A stretch of 64,000 nucleotides of DNA from Oceanospirillum sediminis (lineage in GTDB: Bacteria > Pseudomonadota > Gammaproteobacteria > Pseudomonadales > Halomonadaceae): the NCBI RefSeq assembly GCF_014164585.1, contig NZ_JACJFM010000011.1, positions 62,001 to 126,000 of the forward strand. The letters are read 5' to 3'. The notes under the pieces are model-generated. The model was not told where the DNA came from. It was given only the letters and a program-made list of their open reading frames with translations, and ran no database searches. This document shows positions 58,251 through 64,000 of the stretch, in pieces. The translations under genes were made by a program, and so were the position numbers. Each line of letters begins with the position of its first letter. The first letter of the stretch is position 1.

Positions 58251-61010
58251 GTGTGGCAAAAGATAGTAAATGGTCAGGTGAGTACGGTGGCGGAAAGCAG
58301 AATCAGAGCAGGTTTATGGCTGATCTTTATAGTGTTGCTGTTACCTCTGTGTCTTATTTATCAGTCCCTGCATGAGGAGGAGATGCAACAGAGGTATGAC
58401 AGGCTATACCAGCATGCCAGTCTCAGTCTGAACACGGCAGAACGTAACCTGGACGCTTTACAGGAACATCTGACGGCGCTGAGAAGTATGATGACTTATC
58501 AGCCTGATCTGACCCGCCAGCAGTTTGACCAGTTTAATGCTCAGTCTCCTCTGAGTGGCTATGGTATTGCTGCTTATGAATGGATTCCCCGGGTTACCTT
58601 ATCTGATGTCCCCCTTCTGACCCGGCAGGCGGTTGATGCTGGAATATTTGATTTTCGTTTCAGCCGGGTTGGAGAATCTCCTGTTTTTTTTCCTATCTAC
58701 TACTCTGCGTCTGCGCAGATGAACGGTTTATCTCTCGGTATTAATCTTGCTGCCACTCCGGCGATCCGTAATACGATGATGACCAGCCGTAATATTGATC
58801 GTTTGCAATTAGTCATGAGTGAAAATATGGGGTTTGATGAGGCAACAACCCCTGAGGTCAGACTGATTCTGCCGGTTTTTCATCTCAATGAACAGGGGCA
58901 GCCCGGAGCCGCAATCAGAGGTTTTGTCAGTGCTATGATTCATTTTGACGAAGCGATGCAGGTACTGCTGGGGCCGGTGCTGAGTCAGCAGCAGAATCTG
59001 GGGCTGAATCTGTACCGACAATCAGATGTCGGAGCAGAGCTTTTATTTACTTCTCTGAGACCCCATCAACGTAAAAGTTCTGATCTGGTTCAGGCCCGGA
59101 CGATCAGCTTTTATCAGAGTTATGGCAACTGGACTCTGAAATATCAGTTTATTGATCTGAACCCGGCATCACCCTGGTGGAGTTTATCCCGTTCAGCTCT
59201 GATTACCATCGGACTGGCTCTGATATCGTTGTTGTTCCTGGTTTTATTACGCTACACGCTGTACCGGCGTGCACAGGCTGAAGCTCTGGCCAGAGAGCAG
59301 GCCCGTTCCCTGGAAGCTGCGCAGAATGAATATCATAGCCTGTTTGAAAAAGTCGTTGAGGGTGTTTACAGCGCTACGCTGGATGGGCGTTATCTGAAGG
59401 TTAATCCAGCGCTGGCCAGAGCATTTGGTTATCAGAACCCGGCAGAGATGCAGTTGGCTATCAATCATATTGGTCAGCAGCTGCACCGTGATCAGCAATC
59501 CTATCAGGCTTTTCTGAAGCATCTGCTGGAGCACAAAGAGGTGTATAACTATGAATGGGAAGGCCAGGATCGTGACGGTAATACCATCTGGTTGTCAGAG
59601 AATGCTTATCTCAGTGCATCTGATGAGGGCGCCGTCTATAAAGGTACACTGGATGTGATTACCGAACGGAAGTTCAATGAACAACAGCTCAATTATCAGG
59701 CTAACCATGATCCTCTGACTGGCCTGTTGAATCGTACCGCATGCCAGGCATTACTGGAACGACGTTTAAAACAACGACAATGGGGGCAGGTCTGGTTTAT
59801 TGATCTGGATGGCTTCAAGAAAATTAATGATACCTACGGTCATGGTGTGGGTGATCTGTTTCTGAAAACTATCGCAGATCGGCTCAGACTGATCCTGCGT
59901 TCGCAGGATAATATCGCTCGTATTGGTGGAGATGAATTCGTACTGTGCCTGGAAGGAGATATGAATTCGGCAGCTGTGCAGCAGCTGGCAGACCGGTTGC
60001 AATCAGAAGTGACGATGCCTGTATGTCTGGATGGTAGCCCAGTGCCATTAAAAGTATCTGCCAGTATTGGAGTAACCCGGCTAGGGCCTCATTATCATCA
60101 GGCCTGTGATATTCTGCGAGATGCGGATATGGCGATGTATGAGGTTAAGAAAAATGGCAAAGCCAGCCATCAGATTTTCAGCCCGGAGTTACATCATCTG
60201 GTACAGCAACAGAATGAATTTGAACAGCAGTTGGAAAATGCGCTGAAAGGCGAGGAATTTTTTCTGACCTATCAACCGGTGGTTTGTCTTAAGGATCGGC
60301 AGGTCCGGGGGTTCGAAGTGCTGTTACGCTGGCAGAACGAGCAGTTAGGACTGGTGTCTCCGGAACGTTTTATCCCTTTAGCTGAGCAGAAACACCTGAT
60401 TCAGCCTATTGGCCGGTGGGTAATAAAAGAAGCGCTGCATCGTCTGGCTGGAATCAGGCAGTCTCTGGATGATAATAGCCTTTATCTGAATATTAATCTT
60501 TCCCCGATACAACTGCACGACGATCAGTTATTAAAGTGGTTGCCGGATATTATACGTGAGACAGGTATTTCTCCCTCTTCAGTTCGTTTTGAGTTAACGG
60601 AAAGCGCGTTAGATGCTGATGAAACAGTCATCAGTTCACATCTGGTCGCGCTGCGAAAACTGGGATTCAGGCTCTATATTGATGATTTTGGTACTGGCTA
60701 TAGTTCATTGAAACGCCTGGTCGAATTCCCTGTGGATGGTGTGAAGATTGATCGCTCCTTTGTCCATCACATGGAAACAGATCGTAACAAGCAGGCTATG
60801 ATTGAGGTGATTATCAACATGGCCCGGTTACTAAACCTTCACGTGGTGGCCGAAGGTGTTGAAACCGAAGCGCAACGTTTATTGTTGCAGGAAGAGGGCT
60901 GCCGTTATGCTCAGGGGTATCTGTTTGCCCGTCCGTTACCTGAACAGGATCTGAGGTCTCTGGCTGGTATTCCCTCTGAGCAAGGAAACTGGACTCTACA
61001 GGCAACCTGA
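58251..61010 (+). CDS. CHASE-PAS-GGDEF-EAL c-di-GMP signalling protein
   Basis: The 919-residue protein has a membrane helix (about 22-40), a periplasmic CHASE domain (about 95-240), a second helix (about 315-337), a PAS domain (about 355-470), a GGDEF domain (about 480-640) with intact GGDEF and an RxxD site (RSQD) five residues before it, and an EAL domain (about 655-905). The EAL motif reads EVL in GFEVLLRW, but the catalytic NINLS, ELTES, DDFGTGYSS, VKIDRSF and AEGVE motifs are kept, so both activities are plausible. The listed start is GTG; a GTG at 58287 has a better AGGTGA site. Confidence 0.93.
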   Translation: MWQKIVNGQVSTVAESRIRAGLWLIFIVLLLPLCLIYQSLHEEEMQQRYDRLYQHASLSLNTAERNLDALQEHLTALRSMMTYQPDLTRQQFDQFNAQSPLSGYGIAAYEWIPRVTLSDVPLLTRQAVDAGIFDFRFSRVGESPVFFPIYYSASAQMNGLSLGINLAATPAIRNTMMTSRNIDRLQLVMSENMGFDEATTPEVRLILPVFHLNEQGQPGAAIRGFVSAMIHFDEAMQVLLGPVLSQQQNLGLNLYRQSDVGAELLFTSLRPHQRKSSDLVQARTISFYQSYGNWTLKYQFIDLNPASPWWSLSRSALITIGLALISLLFLVLLRYTLYRRAQAEALAREQARSLEAAQNEYHSLFEKVVEGVYSATLDGRYLKVNPALARAFGYQNPAEMQLAINHIGQQLHRDQQSYQAFLKHLLEHKEVYNYEWEGQDRDGNTIWLSENAYLSASDEGAVYKGTLDVITERKFNEQQLNYQANHDPLTGLLNRTACQALLERRLKQRQWGQVWFIDLDGFKKINDTYGHGVGDLFLKTIADRLRLILRSQDNIARIGGDEFVLCLEGDMNSAAVQQLADRLQSEVTMPVCLDGSPVPLKVSASIGVTRLGPHYHQACDILRDADMAMYEVKKNGKASHQIFSPELHHLVQQQNEFEQQLENALKGEEFFLTYQPVVCLKDRQVRGFEVLLRWQNEQLGLVSPERFIPLAEQKHLIQPIGRWVIKEALHRLAGIRQSLDDNSLYLNINLSPIQLHDDQLLKWLPDIIRETGISPSSVRFELTESALDADETVISSHLVALRKLGFRLYIDDFGTGYSSLKRLVEFPVDGVKIDRSFVHHMETDRNKQAMIEVIINMARLLNLHVVAEGVETEAQRLLLQEEGCRYAQGYLFARPLPEQDLRSLAGIPSEQGNWTLQAT

Positions 61011-61143
61011 GCTGGATGCCTGTTTAAATCTGATGGCTCTGTGCCCATGTTTTAATAGTTTGACTAAATAATACGGATAAAGTCATCCTGCCTTTTTAAC
61101 AGAACCAGGGTAGAATGCCGCTTTTTGTTTTTCTGGTGCGGCC

Positions 61144-64000
61144 ATGTCTACAGTAGTTCCTTCTGAAATCGAATCTTTAATCGATGCATCCATGCTGAAA
61201 GACCGCTTTCGTTTTCAGCAAAAATGGAAGCAACTAAGACCTGTGCTCTCTGGTCAGCCTCCGTTGTCGTCTGCTCATGAAGGCAAGCGCCGTCAAAAAC
61301 CACGTTCCGGGGATGCTGATATCGCCCGCAATCCTCAGGTTGCGCTGGAAAAACTGATAGCTCAGATACAACGTTCTGCGGATAAGGTTCAGCAACGTTT
61401 ACAACTGATTCCCCGGGTTGAGTATCCTGAAAATCTGCCGGTCAGTCAGAAGAAAGCCGATATTGCTGAGGCTATCCGGGATAACCAGGTGGTGGTGATT
61501 GCCGGTGAAACCGGGTCCGGTAAAACAACCCAGATTCCGAAGATTTGTCTGGAGCTTGGGCTGGGTGCCCGCGGCCTGATTGGCCACACCCAGCCTCGCC
61601 GACTGGCAGCCAGAACCGTAGCCAGCCGTGTGGCGGAAGAACTGAAGGTACCTTTTGGTGAGCAGGTGGGCTATCAGGTTCGTTTTACTGATCAGGTTAC
61701 AGAGAATACTCTGGTCAAACTGATGACGGACGGTATTCTGCTGGCAGAAACTCAGAATGACCGTTTCCTGAATCGCTATGAAGTACTGATTATTGATGAG
61801 GCCCATGAGCGTAGTCTGAATATTGATTTTTTGCTGGGCTATCTGAAACAGCTGTTGCCAAAACGCCCGGATCTGAAAGTGATTATTACGTCGGCTACCA
61901 TTGACGTGGAGCGCTTTTCGAAACACTTCAGTAATGCTCCGGTGATTGAAGTATCAGGCCGGACATTTCCTGTTGATGTACTGTATCGTCCTCTGATGGA
62001 GTTGGATGAGGATGAAGACCGGGATTATGACCAGTACCTGCATCAGGGGATTACGGAAGCGGTTGAAGAAATCATTGCTATTGAGAAAGAGCGAAAATGG
62101 GGTTCAGGTCCCCAGGATATTCTGATTTTTTTACCCGGAGAACGTGAGATCAGGGAAACGGCTGATGTGCTGCGTAAGGCAAAGTTTCAGCATACTGAGA
62201 TTCTTCCTTTATATGCCCGCTTAAGCGCTAAGGAACAGAATCGGGTCTTTCAGTCCCATAGCGGACGCCGCATTGTTCTGTCCACTAACGTGGCTGAGAC
62301 ATCTCTTACAGTACCGGGTATTCGTTATGTGATTGATCCCGGAACAGCCCGTATCAGTCGATACAGTTATCGCTCTAAAGTTCAGCGTCTTCCGGTTGAG
62401 GCAGTATCTCAGGCCAGTGCCAATCAGCGGAAAGGCCGCTGTGGTCGTGTGGCGGAAGGTCTGTGTATTCGTCTGTACAGTGAAGAGGATTTTGTCGGAC
62501 GACCTGAGTTTACGGACCCTGAAATCCGGCGTACCAACCTGGCATCTGTCATTCTGCAGATGCTGAATCTGCGTCTGGGGAATATCGCTCATTTCCCGTT
62601 TGTGGATGCACCGGATAATCGTTATATCCGTGACGGTTTCCGTTTGTTGCATGAGCTGGGTGCCGTCGATGATAAAGAGCGCCTGACTCAGATTGGACGA
62701 CAGCTGTCTAAGTTACCAATTGATCCCCGTATTGCCCGTATGGTACTTGCCGGAGCTGAGCACAATGCCCTGAATGAAGTGTTGATTATTGCCAGTGCGC
62801 TGAGTGCTCAGGACCCCCGGGAGCGTCCCCATGATAAACAGCAACAGTCAGATGAGAAACATCGGCAGTGGAAAGATGATAATTCTGATTTCCTGACTTT
62901 TGTCAATCTATGGCACGGCTACGAAGAGCAGCGTCAGGAGCTGAGTAGCAGTCAGTTCCGTAAGTGGTGCCATAAACAGTTTCTGTCGTATCTGCGTATG
63001 CGCGAATGGCGGGATGTACATCATCAGCTAAAGCTGATGAGTAAAGAATTAAAGCTTAAATTCAATGAAACCCCGGCTGGTTACGACAATGTACATAAAT
63101 CTCTTTTGCCGGGTTTATTGAGTCACCTGGGAATGAAACTGGAAGACAGAGAGTACCTTGGGGCTCGTAATCGTAAGTTTCATATTTTCCCGGGTTCGGC
63201 GCTGTTTAAAAAGCAGCCGCGCTGGATTATTGCCGCTGAACTGGTAGAAACGAGCAAACTGTACGCCCGCCAGGTGGCAAAAATTGAACCTGAGTGGGTA
63301 GAACGCTATGCGAAACACCTGACGAAACATAGTTATAGTGAACCTCATTGGGAGAAAAAACGGGCTCAGGTCGTTGCCGCAGAAAAGGTGACGCTGTACG
63401 GCTTGCCTATTGTGCCGAATCGACGTGTTCACTACGGTCCGATTGATTCTGTTATCTCGCGTGATATTTTTATTCGTTCAGGTCTGGTGGAAGGTGGTTA
63501 TTATAGCAAAGCTCCATTTTACCAGCATAACCAGCAGGCTGTGGCGGAGGTGGAGCAGCTGGAGTCAAAGGTACGCCGCCGCGATTTGTTGGTGGACGAT
63601 GAGACCCTGTTCCGCTTCTACGATGAACGTATTCCTGAAAAAATCTATAACGGTTCAGGGTTTGAAAAGTGGCGTAAAACTATAGAAAAGACAGATAAAC
63701 AGTATCTGTTTTTCAGTAAAGAAGAATTATTGCAAAGAGAGACTGATGAGCTGGAGATTGATTATCAGTTTCCGGACCAGCTCGGACTGGAAGGCATGCG
63801 CCTGTCGCTGGACTATCAGTTTGAACCAGGTAAACAGCATGATGGGCTGAATATTAGAGTACCTGTGGCAGGTTTGCAGCAGATCAATGAGAACCGGCTG
63901 GACTGGCTGGTTCCCGGAATGCTGAGAGATAAATGTATTGCTCTGGTTAAAAACCTGCCGAAGCAGGTCAGAAAAAACTTTGTTCCTATTCCTGATTATA
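61144..64000 (+). CDS. hrpA: ATP-dependent RNA helicase HrpA, 5' part (cut by window end)
   Basis: HrpA is a large DEAH-box helicase; in E. coli it acts on mRNA and stalled ribosomes. The frame is open from ATG 61144 to the window end (952 codons) and lacks its C-terminus (E. coli HrpA has about 1300 residues). It has an N-terminal extension, motif I GETGSGKTTQ at about residues 120-129, QPRRLAA, the DEAH motif in IIDEAHERS, the SAT motif, STNVAETSLT and the QRKGRCGRV-type motif VI, and continues into the family C-terminal region (LPKQVRKNFVPIPDY). I saw no frameshift. Confidence 0.96.
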   Translation, partial: MSTVVPSEIESLIDASMLKDRFRFQQKWKQLRPVLSGQPPLSSAHEGKRRQKPRSGDADIARNPQVALEKLIAQIQRSADKVQQRLQLIPRVEYPENLPVSQKKADIAEAIRDNQVVVIAGETGSGKTTQIPKICLELGLGARGLIGHTQPRRLAARTVASRVAEELKVPFGEQVGYQVRFTDQVTENTLVKLMTDGILLAETQNDRFLNRYEVLIIDEAHERSLNIDFLLGYLKQLLPKRPDLKVIITSATIDVERFSKHFSNAPVIEVSGRTFPVDVLYRPLMELDEDEDRDYDQYLHQGITEAVEEIIAIEKERKWGSGPQDILIFLPGEREIRETADVLRKAKFQHTEILPLYARLSAKEQNRVFQSHSGRRIVLSTNVAETSLTVPGIRYVIDPGTARISRYSYRSKVQRLPVEAVSQASANQRKGRCGRVAEGLCIRLYSEEDFVGRPEFTDPEIRRTNLASVILQMLNLRLGNIAHFPFVDAPDNRYIRDGFRLLHELGAVDDKERLTQIGRQLSKLPIDPRIARMVLAGAEHNALNEVLIIASALSAQDPRERPHDKQQQSDEKHRQWKDDNSDFLTFVNLWHGYEEQRQELSSSQFRKWCHKQFLSYLRMREWRDVHHQLKLMSKELKLKFNETPAGYDNVHKSLLPGLLSHLGMKLEDREYLGARNRKFHIFPGSALFKKQPRWIIAAELVETSKLYARQVAKIEPEWVERYAKHLTKHSYSEPHWEKKRAQVVAAEKVTLYGLPIVPNRRVHYGPIDSVISRDIFIRSGLVEGGYYSKAPFYQHNQQAVAEVEQLESKVRRRDLLVDDETLFRFYDERIPEKIYNGSGFEKWRKTIEKTDKQYLFFSKEELLQRETDELEIDYQFPDQLGLEGMRLSLDYQFEPGKQHDGLNIRVPVAGLQQINENRLDWLVPGMLRDKCIALVKNLPKQVRKNFVPIPDY

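Overview
The window is chromosomal DNA of a gammaproteobacterium. Several genes are typical of this class: fimV with its C-terminal domain, yfcL, ycgL, ycgN, ppnN and a TIGR03503-like VWA protein. The run asd-fimV-truA-trpF-trpB-trpA-accD-folC-SPOR-cvpA-purF-metZ is the order known from Pseudomonas and Oceanospirillales relatives. Base composition looks moderate, near 45-50% GC by eye. A marine Oceanospirillales-type host (for example Endozoicomonas-like) is my inference; nothing in the window proves the genus. Coding density is high, and I saw no IS element, phage gene, CRISPR array, rRNA or tRNA.

Layout. 1-14600 (+): a housekeeping block of lysine/threonine precursor synthesis (asd, cut by the window edge), the polar hub protein FimV, tRNA pseudouridylation, tryptophan synthesis, acetyl-CoA carboxylase beta, folate, a SPOR protein, CvpA, PurF and MetZ. 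Many genes overlap by 1-4 bases. 14600-24900: late cobalamin genes (cobU, cobQ, cobD/cbiB, cobC) interrupted by an EamA exporter and two tandem 7TM GGDEF-like receptors with eroded active-site signatures. 24900-35250: a large hybrid histidine kinase, a small basic membrane protein, ppnN, yfcL, an NCS2-like permease with a long dyad-rich leader, alkB, a diguanylate cyclase and a lone ABC ATPase. 35490-41040 (+): dnaX-ybaB-recR-rnd-ycgL-ycgN. 41200-48540: oligopeptidase B, a membrane/winged-helix/VWA gene set, a YafJ-type amidotransferase and cysK. 48740-52660: a flagellin carrying an internal zinc metallopeptidase (flagellinolysin) behind a sigma-28-type promoter, then a MoxR ATPase/VWA pair. 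52720-58090: fatty-acid genes (MaoC hydratase, alpha/beta hydrolase, two acyl-CoA synthetases), the last with a PsrA-like operator. 58250-64000: a CHASE-PAS-GGDEF-EAL protein and the start of hrpA.

The most notable signals are: (1) the flagellinolysin with an HEXXH-18-E zinc site and its own FliA-type promoter; (2) an A9 slippery run in dnaX at codons 432-434, followed at once by stops in both other frames, at the position where E. coli makes its short gamma subunit; (3) perfect in-frame hexanucleotide microsatellites in dnaX (15 and 7 copies) and fimV (7 copies), plus a 45-bp acidic minisatellite in fimV; (4) the tandem receptor pair with GSDEF and DSESF in place of GGDEF; (5) a three-TM winged-helix protein next to a periplasmic VWA protein. 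Cyclic-di-GMP signalling is a recurring theme, with four GGDEF-type proteins in 64 kb.
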